NCBI GenBank assembly: GCA_021018815.1
Contig: JAITYX010000033.1
Span: 434,001-498,000 of the forward strand
Direction: 5' to 3'
DNA: 64,000 bases
Source: Talinum fruticosum
Lineage: Eukaryota; Streptophyta; Magnoliopsida; Caryophyllales; Talinaceae
The notes beneath the pieces are model-generated. The model saw only the letters and a program-made list of their open reading frames with translations. It made no database searches and was not told the origin of the DNA. Shown here one piece after another: positions 10,458 to 22,518 of this stretch; within the stretch, counting starts at the first letter, position 1, and every line of letters starts with the position of its first letter. A program made the translations under genes and the position numbers.

Positions 10458-12021
10458 AAAAGAAAACTTTATTTATCTGCCTATAATTCGGTTGAAATTA
10501 GAAAGAAAAATCCATGTAACGACTATTTACAGTCTGTTTGAACTTTATGAGGAGGAGGGGAAGGTTAACAAAATGGCGGGGAAAGGATGTTAACGAAGGG
10601 ACAGGGATTGGAAGGGAAAGAAGGGAAGGGAGGGGATAAACATTTACCCTATTAGGATTTAATACGGGAAAACATGAAGGAAACAAGGGTAATATTTGAA
10701 AGTTTGAGGCTAATATTTGAGGTTTTAAGAGTTGAAATACTTGGTTAATTAAAAACTGTCATTTGACCTTAATTCTTGACTTGAAAAACCCACTATTATT
10801 GCAACTATTTGATATTGTAAATTTTACTTGATATGAGGATTACAATAATTTAGCATTAGTCTAGATCCGTGCTATACACGGAGTAATGTTATACAATAAA
10901 TAACTTAAGAAATTATTGAATTACGCAGCGATGTTATACTTGTAAGTTTCTTTTTCTCGATCATTTGATTTTATTGAATGATTTCACTTTCAACAACATT
11001 CTTATACATGTTATCCCCTCATAACGAAAATGATTTCGTGACTCATCAAAGTTATCGGAATCCAACATATAAAAATCATTAGAGCCCATCATACATTCAT
11101 CTTCTAATCATTCTAAATTTCAAAAGAATAAATAAATAATCTAAAATAATAAATAAAAAAGAATGTTAAAAAATATCATCAAGGTTTTAAGATTACGCAC
11201 GTGATTTGGAATATTAAGAAGTCGGACTCCTCTAAAAATCAAACAATTTAAATAATCCTAACTCATACAGTTATAGAAATAGTGTGACAATATGTTTGGG
11301 TATCAAAAGGTAAATATTAGTAGGACAATGAATAATATATGATTGGTAGATATTGAGCTAGATGACCTATAGATGACAATAAATATCATTATATCACAAA
11401 TTAATATTACAATACAAAGTACATTAAATTAATAAAAGAATATCAAACTTATAACTCATAACTCTTTACAAAGTCAATACTAATTTAACTTAATAGACGC
11501 CTAGATAAATATTTATATGCAACTAACCTACTAACACATCATTGACTTAAATATTACACAAACTCTTAAAAATATACATATACCCATAATGGGATCTCAT
11601 TTTTTAAAATTATAAGGTGAATACAATGATTTATCCACTTTTATCTACCTCTCGCACACAAAGATAATTATACATATAATAACTACTTATATTGACATTA
11701 GTAGTGAAAAATATTATAATGATAGAAGTGATCCAAATATATTTAATAATAATAGGTAATTTGTATCATAGTAAAGGGCATGATAGGTCAATTCGCAGCG
11801 TAGGATAATAAAATCATCCGTGTTTTGTACTTATATTGAAAATTGATCGCAATTTTAGTAGTGAATTAATGGGGCAAAAATATTGATACGATTGAGATTT
11901 TATAAATACATGTTTTACTCGATTAACAACCAATTGCTTCCCTCGAGACACAACTCTTCCTCTCAATTAATTAACATAATAAGAGTAATATGAAGTTCTA
12001 TTTCAAGATGGCGGGGAGGTT
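10458..12021. other. AT-rich spacer after E2
   Basis: No gene is recognised. 10458-10570 resembles 32803-32910, and 10660-10850 is another copy of the AATATTTGAAAGTTTGAGGC module. The rest is unrecognised AT-rich DNA up to the CACTA element. Confidence 0.6.
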
Positions 12022-12043
12022 TTACACTACTACAAAACTGTAA

Positions 12044-12327
12044 AATAGCGACGGAAATTAGTGACGGAAACCAATCTGTCGCTAGGTAGCGACGGAATCA
12101 GCGACGGACACTCACACAAAATGACAAGCTGGATCGGACAATGACGGAATTAGCGACGGAAAATGGCTTCCGTCACTTTTATGGTCTCGGCGACGGATTA
12201 ACGACGGAATATTCCGTCTCTAATCCGTCGCCGATAACTCGGACATTACAAAACCCCGGAAAGCAAAAAAAAAAATTTACTTTACTCATTAGCGACGGAA
12301 TATTCCGTCGCTAATCCGTCGCTAATT
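12044..12327. repeat. CACTA 5' subterminal repeats
   Basis: Many direct and inverted copies of the core GCGACGGA/TCCGTCGC are present. In En/Spm elements such subterminal arrays bind the element-encoded TNPA-type protein (family knowledge). The matching 3' array is at 15958-16236. Confidence 0.85.
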
Positions 12328-12339
12328 ACGAATAAATCC

Positions 12340-12665
12340 GGATCCGGCATCGGCCGGTTCCGGATTTCGCAGAGCAACAGAGAGAGCGAGAGCGACACCA
12401 CCGCAGCTTGACCACCGCCATCAGCCACTACCGCCGGCGACTATGCACGCCGCCTTGTCGGCCGTCGCTGCGGCCGTCGCCTCCCTTCCGCCGCCGGTTC
12501 AGGACCCCAAGGCCGTATAATCACCGGTCTTAGCTTCGTTTCGCCCGACCCCTGCACCGCCGCGCCGCCGCCTGGGTGGAGGACGCCGCCGACGAACCGC
12601 CGCCGCTGCCGCATCACGCTGACCTTCGCCGTCGTCGCTCGTGCCGCCGCCGGTGCCGCCCATAA
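12340..12665. other. GC-rich segment inside the CACTA element
   Basis: A GC-rich stretch of CCGCCG and GCCGTCG words contrasts sharply with the AT-rich interior. It lies where the transcribed leader would be and ends shortly before an AT-rich tandem repeat. It could be a first exon, a leader or captured host DNA. No product is recognised. Confidence 0.5.
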
Positions 12666-12699
12666 ATTTGAGGTATGCTTGTGTTGATTTTTTGTAGAT

Positions 12700-13215
12700 T
12701 TATGGTTTTACAAAATTGATATTGAAATTGATGATTATATGTAATTTGTGGGAAATTAATGTTGTTTGTGAATGAATTTGAGAAGAAAAATGTGAAATTG
12801 TGTTGTTTAAGGAGTAAATGTTATTGAAGTTAAATTTAGGGTTTTAAAAATATAACTTGAAATTGACGAATATATGTACTTTGGTGGGAATTAATGTTGT
12901 TTGTGAATGAATTTGAGAAGAAAAATGTGCAATTGTGTTGTTTGTGGAGTAAATGTTATGGAAGTTAAATTTAGGGTTTTGAACATTGTAACTTGAAAGT
13001 AACGTATATATGTAATTTAGTGGAAATTAATGTTGTTTGTGGATGAATTTGAATAGAAAAATGTGCAATTGTGTTGTTTATGGAGTAAATGTTATTGAAG
13101 TTAAATTTAGAGTTTAAAAAATGTAAGCTGAAATTGACGAATATATGTAATTTGGTGGAAATTAATGTTGATTGTGGATGAATTTGAATAGAAAAATGTG
13201 CAATTGTGTAGGATT
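12700..13215. repeat. Tandem repeat, about 135 bp, four copies
   Basis: The landmark TTAATGTTG recurs at 12756, 12891, 13027 and 13162, a period of about 135 bp. It is followed each time by TGAATTTGA(G/A)(A/T)AGAAAAATGTG and GAGTAAATGTTAT-type text. Copies differ by a few substitutions. The array sits in the presumed intron or leader of the CACTA gene. Confidence 0.85.
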
Positions 13216-13780
13216 TGTGGGACATTATTGTTGAAGTTGAGGGAAATGGTGTTTTTGATTTATATATGTGTAATTGTTTGTTGTTTATTTGTGTGAGGTT
13301 GTTGACGCTAATTAGGTATGCTTATAGGTATGATTGCTTTACTCGTATGATTAGTTTAATTATATGTACATGAGTTTATTTATGCTAATTAGGTATGATT
13401 ACTTTAATTATGAAATAAATATTTAAGAGTAAAATATTAAAATTAAAGAAATCTATGTATATTAAAAAAATTTATAGATGCATAATGGTTATATATAGAT
13501 TATGTTCGTTATAGAAAATATGTAATCATATAACATCTCCATGTGTTGGTATTTTTAACTAATAATGTAATAAATTGTTAAATTTCAATCAGAATATATG
13601 AATTCTTATTAATGTAATGAAGGTGAAACCATTGAAGCATACTTTATTCACATGCTTCGATTTATATCTAACGCTTACATGTGCATATGTTTACTATTGT
13701 TTATATGTTGTTTTATATGAAATCACTTGAATCGTTGGATGTTAACTAATAGTGTGAATTACTTGTTTATGTACAGAAAA

Positions 13781-15638
13781 ATGGAGAGAGGTAGAGGCGG
13801 AACCAAAAGATCAGCTACTCGGGAATGGCTAGACACACCTCTATAGATGGGGAAGGTAATGATGTCAGCACTTCTACCCCCTCTCAAAACCCTCGGAACC
13901 TTCAAACTCCCGCCGGTGGAGCACTATCTCCACATTCCCCTCAAAACTTAACTCCATTGGGGAGTCATTTATTCCCAACCCTCCCTTTTTCCAACTCCCA
14001 AACTTCCCACACATGCAAAACCAATCGGGCGGGGCTTTCTTTCTAAACCCTCTATATTCTCAAGCAGCCCCATATGTACTCAAACCCGTCGAGTACATAT
14101 ACATATCACCAATATGGTACAAATAATGTACCACGCATCCACGTTGGTTCCGAACAACGGCCACCACAAATGCCTACAAATGAAGGACCAACCGATACAG
14201 GGAACGAGGATCCTTGTCTTCAATCAAGTAGTGCTAGCAGCCGAGAAAAATCCGAATTGAGCCGGATGGTGAAGGGTGAGTGTGATAATAAATAATAAAA
14301 TAAAATAAGCATATTAGTTATTAGTTGAACTAACTATTTTATATGTTTATTGATTAGGTTCTACCCCATTGACAAAGTTGTGGGTACAATTTCCCACATC
14401 TTCCAAAGCAAGTACGATGGAGCTTGGCCTACATGGGGTAAAGTCCCTCGATCACAACGTGATCAATGGTTTTCTCGAGTTTAAGGTAATGACACATCAT
14501 TAGTTTTTTTAAGTTCAGAAAAAATAATCACTTATTGTGCATGTTCGAACATTATATTTTAATTTCATAACGTATAAACCACGTTTTTATTTATATAGAA
14601 ATTTTTCACTTGGTCTCCAACCGATGAAGTCCAAATCGAAGAAATTTTGAAAAGAAAGGCGGTGATCGCTTGAAGGACTTCATGCTCAAGGCGAGGAAAA
14701 CTAAGAAGAAGCCGAAATGGTTGGGTGACAACTACTGGCGCGAGTTGCTCGAATATTGGGAAACTGCTGAGTACAAGAAGTTCTGCGAGCAAGCTCGAAA
14801 AACCGTCATGCCGATCGTGGGGACTTGGTTCATCGCTCCATACGTGTGGCTCAATCCCTATGACGGAGCATAAGCGGCGATTTGTACATACCCCTTTCTT
14901 ATTGATTACGCATGCAACTGTTAACATGTTCATATTGGTAAATTGATTCTCTACTAACTTGTTTTTAATTTTAGATGAAGGAGCTTAAAGGAGTTCAGCC
15001 TCTACCGACCCAACTATTTTCACGCACGCACAAAACAAAAAAGGACGAATGGGTGGACAAAAAATCCAAGGCCATTTACGTGAGTAACCGTATATATGAA
15101 TTCCGCATATTTTTCTATCTATTGTTTTCGTTAACAACCTGTGATATTTACATGCCTCAAATATTTATATTATATTCAGGAGAAGTTTCAAAAGAGTGGG
15201 AAGAGTTGCAAAACACTCAACCCACTCAAACTTCCAAGTGATGACCCCAACTCTTCCGAGGATCATGTATCCACCCCTTCACAACAAGAGTTGTGGGTCA
15301 AAGCAAATGCGAACAAGAAAGTTCGCATTTATGGATTTGGATCCGAGGCTAGAAACTTGAAACCAACAATGTCCTTCAAATCACCGAAACCTTCTACTAC
15401 AGATGACTCGGAATGGAGAGCAACAATGCATAATTTAAATTCTGAGGTACATCAATGGATTGAGCATTGCCGGATGCTTGAGTTACAAACTAGGCATCTT
15501 AAGGCACAGGTCGACGGTTTCGCTGAGCCAATAGCACGTATGAATGAATTTCTGCAATCTCTGCAAGCATGTGGATCTCACCGTCGACCACCACAACCAC
15601 AAGAGGAAGAGGAAGAGGAAGAGGAAGAGGATGAGTGA
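13781..15638 (+). pseudogene. Ptta/En/Spm plant transposase-like gene (Transposase_24 type)
   Basis: Pieces in order: MERGRGGTKRSATREW (13781), a Pro/Ser/Gln-rich N-terminus (13825-14290), FYPIDKVVGTISHIF with GAWPTWGKVPRSQRDQW (about 14358-14480), KARKTKKKPKWLGDNYW (14670 on), GLGSSLHTCGSIPMTEHKRR, then LPTQLFSRTHKTKKDEWVDK (15005-15075). After an apparent GT-AG intron (15080-15179) the frame ends in a helical tail and an acidic glutamate run (stop at 15636-15638). This order fits the plant En/Spm accessory protein family that binds element ends. Frameshifts near 13840, 14046 and 14800 make it non-functional as given. Its location inside CACTA termini supports the call. Confidence 0.8.
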
Positions 15639-15957
15639 ATTCAAATGTGAACTTTTGTATATATTGGTGATCACCACTTTGCGAACTATTTAAATATGTT
15701 CTAGGTTTTTGTGAGCTATTGTTTGCTTGTTGTGTTCAACTTGTGAATTTGTTTAAGTATGTTATGGTTGTTGATGATGTTGAATATGTAAGTTGGATTT
15801 GTATATCCAACTTTGATTAATTATTTGTGGCCGGCATATGTAAATGCCAAATGTAAGTGTCACATATGTGAATGATGGATTTGTATATCCATTCACAATG
15901 TTCCGTACTAGGATAACGAATAATTAGCAAATAATATTCAAAATTTTTGATAGAACA

Positions 15958-16236
15958 GCGACGGGGAACAAGTACCAAGAAGCGACGGAAATTAGCGATG
16001 GAATTACATCAAATTCCGTCGCTAATTGGCGACGGATGTCAACGACGGAAGTGGGGGTTTTCCGTCGCTGATTTCAATCGGCTACGGAAAGAGAATCCGT
16101 CGCTAATTGGCGATGGACTTGAAAAATTCCGTCGCCGATATTTAGCGACCCACTTTTCAGCGACGGAACAGTTCCGTCGCTAATTCCATCGCTATTTGGG
16201 AAATTCCGTCGCTAATAACTAAAATTCCGTCGCTAA
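15958..16236. repeat. CACTA 3' subterminal repeats
   Basis: A dense array of CGACGGA/TCCGTCG words in both orientations mirrors 12044-12327 and ends just before the imperfect terminal repeat at 16241-16257. Confidence 0.85.
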
Positions 16237-16260
16237 TCTGCTGTTTTCTAGTACTTGTTA

Positions 16261-17835
16261 TGGCAAATACTCGTCTTTGAATAATTTAGAAAACTTACAA
16301 TAGTAAAAGATATGATTTAAATATGTTTGTCAATAATAAGTCACGAGATAGACATATTAGGAAGAAACTAAAATAAATTGTATTTGTAACCAAAAAAATA
16401 ATCTGTATGTTGTGCAAAAATTTTGAGACAAATGAATTTATTCGAAGTCCTATGAGCTTAATAGAAGTTGGCATATTAAGTTTGCAATCCTTTAAACATA
16501 ACACAAATTACGAACTTAAAGTACACAAATTACGAATTGAAGCAATATAATTCCTAACATTTTATTCATTACGTTTTATTCCACAACATATTTGAATTAT
16601 AATTTTCTATCTTGTAGGTATTTTTAATTATTAATATCAAGTATATATGTAGTTGTTATATTTTTATTATATTAATTTATGATTTATTAAGGTTTATTAA
16701 ATAATTCTGTACATCGGATGAAGGTAATAATCAAATTGCTTCCTCAGATAGTTACATATTTAAATATTATTTTTATAACATGTTCCTTTTGATTTTAATT
16801 TAAAAAATTCTTATAATAAATATATTTTGAACTAATACAATTTTATGATACCAAGTCAAAAAATACCATCAACAATAAAAAATTAATAATGTTAAACAAA
16901 ATTATTATATTTCAAACCCAAAATAATATTGCATATCAATATACATAAAAATAAATGAGAGCTAATATACAATCCAAACCCCTAAATAAATAAATACATA
17001 ACTATATATATTAATTTTATTTTTAAAAATTAGTCTTCTTCGGTGAATTTTATTTTTATATTATATAGGGTTTAGTTAGAATCTTTTTAATCAATTAGAA
17101 TTAATTTTCTTAGTTTTTATAGCTGATTTGGTAATTTTTTAGTTTTTTTTAAATTTAGGTTAAAGCAGGTCTTTAATTTAATAAATTTATAAATTTAGTT
17201 TTTTCATTTTAATTTTAGGTGTTTAGGATATATTTAGATCCAAAAAATAATTTTAATACTCTGTTAATTTAATTATTTATTTTCTCATTTATTTAGTGCA
17301 ATTTATTATTTGTTTTACTTTCTGTTTAAGATTGTATTTTTATTTTCTTATTTTTAATTCTGTTTAATTTTTCTGGAAAACTATAAAAAAATATTTTTGG
17401 GTTTTAGGTTACTTTTATATTTTTTTCAGATTTTTGATTTAATTTATTATATAATTTTGTATAATTGCTATTTATTAATTTTCTACTTAGTTTTGTTTTT
17501 ATTTTCTGTTTTATATTTTTATGAATTAATTAGGATGATTAATTATTATTTAATTTTTATATTAAGATTAGATAATTTTATAATGTATAACTGATTTGAT
17601 AATATTTCAGAATTATTTACTAATTTAGGTTAAAGTATGTTTTTAATTTAATAAATTTGTAATTTTAGTTTTTTTATTTTTATTTTAGGTTTTTAGGCTA
17701 TAAGGTCCATAAAATAGTTTTAATATTTTGGTAATTTAATTATTTATTTTGGTATTTATTTAGTGCATTTTATTATTTGTTTAACTTTTTGTTTAAGATT
17801 ATGTTTTTATTTTATTTTTTTAATTTTTCTGAAAA

Positions 17836-17877
<42 letters not shown>

Positions 17878-19274
17878 ATAATATTTATTTTGGCATGAAG
17901 TAAGAAAGAGTACATATATGAGTGGAAAATTTTTTTTTCAATGATAAATTATTATTTTTTATTAGACGAAACTTTTAAATTCACTCTCAGATCGCCATGT
18001 CATTTTTTTGAAAAGATTGACATTATATCGTGTATAGATTACAATTTTACTGGTATTGCAAATATCCCATATTTTTATTTGAGGGGTCAAATTGATATTT
18101 TCAAATGAATAAAATACCAAGTCGAATACCTAAGAATTGGAACTTACCGAGTAACAATTTATAATTCTTTTTGGTAAAAGAGAGAGGAACAAAAGACAAA
18201 TTTTCAGCATTAATAAATAATAACTGGAAAATCGTCAAAATACGCGACTATTATTACGAAACAAGATCCTTTCTTCTTTTTTTTTGGTTGGGTGAAAAAA
18301 ATAATTTAATTTGTTGATTAGGTAAAATAAATCCAATTTTGTAAAGGAGAATACGAATTTTTGTCATCACACACCTAATTGCAAATTGCCTTGCATTTGG
18401 TGATTTTTTTTCATAAAATAATGGCAAAAGGTAAGAGTAATATCCAACAATTAAAACAATAATTGTAGGTATTAGACAAATGAACCTAACGACTGAAGAA
18501 ATGAAACGAAACAAAACAAAATAAAATAAGACAAATGGCAAAGAGTTTAATTTTAGTTGTTTTGGTATTTTGTTTCGTTGCATTCGGTATTTTATTAGCT
18601 ACATTAATGGATATCATTTGACTAATTGTGAGAATGAATCCTACATATAAAAATGCTTAACTATTTGGTCCGACAAACCCTAATAATTATGAGACAATAA
18701 AAAATTTGATTCCTTAATAATAGACTATTAGAGATATTATTGTACATAAATAAATTTGATTCCTTAATCAATATTGTCTGACATAATTTGATTTGATATA
18801 AGACTTTTGAAATATATTTTTTTAAGTTATATCGACTTTGATTAGAGGCGAAGCCATTTGTAGATGAACCATAATATATATATGAAGATGAAATATCTAG
18901 GTGCAATTTTTGTTATAGGTTTTTTTTTTGGTAATCAGTAAATAATAAGAACACAATAATTTTAGATAATCCTTTTTACATAGATTCTACCTAAAATATC
19001 TTTTGTCAGGATGAACGAGAGTGGAGGGGAGGGGTAGTATCCCAAGTGGTTGGGGAAGAAGTCATATGCTTAAAATGTGTCAGCTAGTCAGCCGTATAAT
19101 TTACTTATGTGAAAGTGTGATTAATGATGCAATTCATGAAATTAGTTATTAGATAAGTAATATCTTTGATGATATAATCAACTTGCTAAAATAATTTACT
19201 GTTTTATGTTTGTGTAAGTTTTATGACTTTTTACCATATGTGGACGAACCATAATGTATATGAAGATGAAATAG
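16261..19274. other. AT-rich spacer upstream of E3
   Basis: No gene is recognised. A trinucleotide microsatellite of ATT lies at about 17838-17882. About 17150-17330 and 17620-17830 are related to each other (TTTAGGTTAAAG...TTTAATTTAATAAATTT... GTGCA(A/T)TTTATTATTTGTTT). About 18430-18525 is an inverted match to about 32395-32510. About 18058-18125 repeats 6490-6560. The very low GC content explains the chance open frames. Confidence 0.6.
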
Positions 19275-19482
19275 TATATGATTTTTGTTTAGAAATAATT
19301 CGTGATAGTATTTGCCCAGAATGTCAACTCCCTCCCACTCGGTGTCTAATAATTACCAGCTACAATCACAAACAAATTATAAATGTAAGGTCGTGAAGGC
19401 AACTGAGATATAATTAGGAATATTTGTTTTTTTAATTATTGGAGGAAACTTGCATTGATGCCCAAAAAGGGCCTTATATAAA
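19275..19482 (+). promoter_or_regulatory. Proximal promoter and TATA box of E3
   Basis: The conserved words GTGATAGTATTTG, CCCACTCGGT, AAGGTCGTGAAGGCAACTGA and GGAGGAAACTTGCATTGATGCCC are all present. They are followed by TATATAAA at 19475-19482 and a pyrimidine-rich leader, 93 bp before the ATG. Confidence 0.6.
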
Positions 19483-19574
19483 CCCCCTTCTCCAATCCAT
19501 TTTCTCCATCTCTCTTCTCTTCTTTCACCATTCCCCATTTCATACCTTCACTGAGAGTCATCCTAACCAAAAAA

Positions 19575-21072
19575 ATGGCTCTCAATCGCTCTCTTTCGTG
19601 TCTTTCCTCCTCATGACCTTTGTGGCATTGTCTTCTGCTGATGACTATTATGGCTATACCCCTTCTCCGGTGTACAAGTCACCCACTTACACCCCTTCAC
19701 CCAAGTACACCAAGCCAAAGGAATACCCATCTCCTAAATACGAGTCACCCGTTTACAAAACACCTGTTTATACCCCTTATCCAACACACAACAAACCAGT
19801 GTACAAGGCATCTTACACTACATCACCCTCATACACACCATCTCCCGTGTACAAGTCTCCAGTGTACTCGCCTGCACTCTGAATACAAGTCTCCGACTTA
19901 CACTCCTTCCCCGTTTACTCCCCATCACCCGTTTACAAAACTCCAGTTTATTCTCCAACACCTGTTTACAAATCTCCTGCCTATATCTCATCACCAGCTT
20001 ACAGTCCGTCACATGTATACAAGTCTCCAGTATACACTCCATCACCCGTATACAAATCACCGGTTTATACACCATCACCGATCTACAAGACTCTAGTCTA
20101 TAACCCAACACCAGCTTACAAATCCCCAGTCTATAGCCCATTACCGAGTGTACAAATCACCAATTTACACCCCATCACCAATCTACAAGGCTTCAGCCTA
20201 TAGCCCAACACCAGTCTACAAGGCTCCACTCTACACCCCATCACCGAGTGTACAAGTCACCAATTTACACCCCATCACCAGTTTACAAGGCTCCAGTCTA
20301 CAGCCTGTCACCCGTGTACAAGTCACCGGCTTACACCCCATCGCCGGCTTACAAGGCTCCAGTCTATAGCCCGTCACCGGTGTACAAGGCACCGGCTTAC
20401 ACCCCATCGCCTCGTCTACAAGGCTCCAGCTTATAGCCCAACACCAATCCACAATCCAGTCTATAACCCATCACCGAGTGTACAAGTCACCGGCTTACAC
20501 CCCATCACCGATCTACAAGGTGCCGGCTTATAGCCTAACACCGGTGTACGTGTCTCCAGTCTACAGCCCATCACCGGTGTACAAGTCGCCAATTTACTCC
20601 CCATCGCCAGTCTACAAGGCTCCAAGTATATAGCCCAACACCGGTGTACAAGTCTCCGGTCTACAACCCATCACCGAGTGTATAAGTCACCCATTTATAC
20701 CTTATCACCAGTCTACAAGGCTCCAGTTTATACCCTAACACCCGTTTATAAGGCCCCGGTCTATAGCCCAACACCTATCTACAAGTCTCCATCATACAGT
20801 CCACCACCTGTTTACAAGTCTCCACTTTATACTCCATCACCTGTCTACAAAAGCCCAGCTTACACTCCATCGCCTGTATACAAGTCCCCAACATACACAC
20901 CATCACCGTATACAAGTCTCCAACATACACTCCATCTCCCGCCTACAAGTCTCCTATATACACTCCATCTCCCGTCTACCACCCATCACCAATTTACAAA
21001 TCTCCAACATACACTCCATCCCTAGTATACAAGTCTCCTTCATACACACCAAGTCCTTCATATGGCTACTAA
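19575..21072 (+). pseudogene. Extensin-like repetitive cell-wall protein E3 (frame broken)
   Basis: This paralogue of E1 has the same secretory leader, DDYYGY start of the mature part, [14 protein letters not shown] repeats and SPSYGY end (stop 21070-21072). One C is missing within 19586-19592 (CGCTCTC against CGCCTCTC), so the ATG frame stops after 13 codons. Further breaks include extra bases at 19875-19881, 20146-20147, 20246-20247, 20409-20416, 20476-20477, about 20624 and 20676-20677, and missing bases near 19909 and 20905. The repeats still have intact codon structure between breaks, so base errors in the sequence rather than true loss remain possible. AATAAA follows at 21258-21263. E3 is the longest copy, about 498 residues if repaired. 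Confidence 0.7.
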
Positions 21073-21768
21073 CCTAACTGTCTTGACCTATATATATAAT
21101 TCACATCCCAAATCGTGCTACAGGCTGAAATGATCTTCAATATATGACTTTTCATCTGTTATGTATTTTCTTTCCCCTTATATTCTTAATTATTCGTTTG
21201 TGATCAACAAGGATGTGTGAATTTAATGATGGAGTAGTTGTATTTCTTTAAGTCCAAAATAAATTAATTGCATCATTTATATCGATCTCTTGTTCTTTTA
21301 TTGAAATTATGCATTTTGCTTGTATTCTAAATAGGCAAACTAAATAGTATAAAGATCTGAGGTTAAAGATAATATTCTTAGAATTGGGAGAACATGAGTT
21401 AAAAAGAGCAAGATATTCCTACAATACAATATTAATTCAACTCCAATGGACAGAGGATTAATGTGGGAAAAAAAAATACAGATGAACTTCGAAAGTAGAC
21501 AAAGATAGGTTTAATTGGAGTGGATAGAGAAATAGTGGGAGAAGAGAACAGGAAAACGCCGGCGACGGATTGAGAGTAAGAGAGGTTTGAAGGTGACAGA
21601 AGAGGAGAGAAGTATGAGTTGAGAGGCCATGGAAGTTGCACCGATGCAGAGGCAGTACTTGAACCTCAAGGAAGAGGGAGAGCAAAGCACGGAATGGGCC
21701 TGAAATTAGTATCTTTATGGCTGGATGCAATTTTAGAAATTTGTAGTGGACTCTACTTCTATTGTGTT
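21073..21768. other. 3' flank of E3 and spacer
   Basis: The first 200 bp are the conserved 3' flank of the family, including the polyadenylation signal at 21258-21263. The remainder holds no recognised gene. Its minus strand has a leucine/serine-rich open frame (21432-21730) that I regard as chance. Confidence 0.6.
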
Positions 21769-22152
21769 ACTAGCTAAGACCTGCACGCTACCGCTATATC
21801 AATTTTCTAAAAATCTATGGTAATTTAGAAGTATAAATAGATAAATCTATTTATCTACTCAACACAATTTAAAAGTATGACCAATACGATGCGGAAATTT
21901 AAATTGTGTTGAATAGATGAATAATTTATCTAATGATATGTCTAAATTACGAAACATTTTTAGAAAATTGATATAGCGGCAACGCATGAGTATTAGCTAC
22001 GATTTTATTAAAGATTATATAATTGTATGTATTATATATATTAATAGATTTAAATTGTGTTGAATAGATGAATAATTTATTTAATGATACTTCTAAATTA
22101 CGAAACATTTTTAGCAAAATTGATATAGCGGCAGCTGCGGGTATTAGCTAGT
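21769..22152. repeat. Cluster of Helitron-like 3' ends, one inverted
   Basis: On the + strand, 22050-22152 ends GGCAGCTGCGGGTATTAG then CTAG and T. That is a short palindrome (GCAGCTGC) about ten bases before a CTRR end, as Helitrons have. A degenerate + copy ends at 21990 (CTAC). An inverted copy begins ACTAGCTAAGACC at 21769 and reads on the minus strand to CTAG then T. The arms share TTGATATAGCGG and AATTGTGTTGAATAGATGAA. The inverted copy is suitably placed to be the 3' end of the minus-strand Helitron gene at 22519-27023. A fold-back element is the alternative. Confidence 0.45.
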
Positions 22153-22518
22153 ATAAAAATATAAAAATAAAACATATTAATCATAAACTTTTTTGCCAAA
22201 AAAGTTGGACTATTTTGTATAACAGTGGGTGACACTTGCGGTTGATTTGGAGCCATCAATATTAAACACCTGATTTATAAAGTAACTTTTATAATGACTA
22301 TAATAACCAATATATTTTTTTGAAGTCAATAACCAATTTTGCTATGTATTCGATGAGCTAGACATTTGATTCCAACATAAAAAGGGTAATTATACTGAAT
22401 TGAAAGTGTACAATTAAAAGTGTTATTGCACTTAAAGTGCCATCGAAAAGAAATATGTACAAAAGTTATATATACAATCATTTGTAAAAACAACTTAGGT
22501 CAAAATAGTGCAACCGGT

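Larger units (their letters stand above)
12022..16260 (+). mobile_element. CACTA (En/Spm) DNA transposon with TTA target duplication
   Basis: The element proper runs 12025-16257. It starts CACTACTACAAAACTG and ends CTGTTTTCTAGTACTTG, an imperfect inverted repeat of the start. It is flanked by TTA at 12022-12024 and 16258-16260, the 3 bp duplication typical of CACTA elements. Both subterminal regions are packed with AGCGACGGA/TCCGTCGCT repeats. It carries one broken accessory-type gene and no recognisable DDE transposase, so it is non-autonomous. The 3' terminus has decayed from the expected TAGTG. Confidence 0.9.

Noticed and set aside
17397..17594. Hydrophobic open frame in the spacer upstream of E3
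   Set aside because: The Leu/Ile/Phe/Tyr-rich translation is typical of very AT-rich DNA; no start context or family resemblance.
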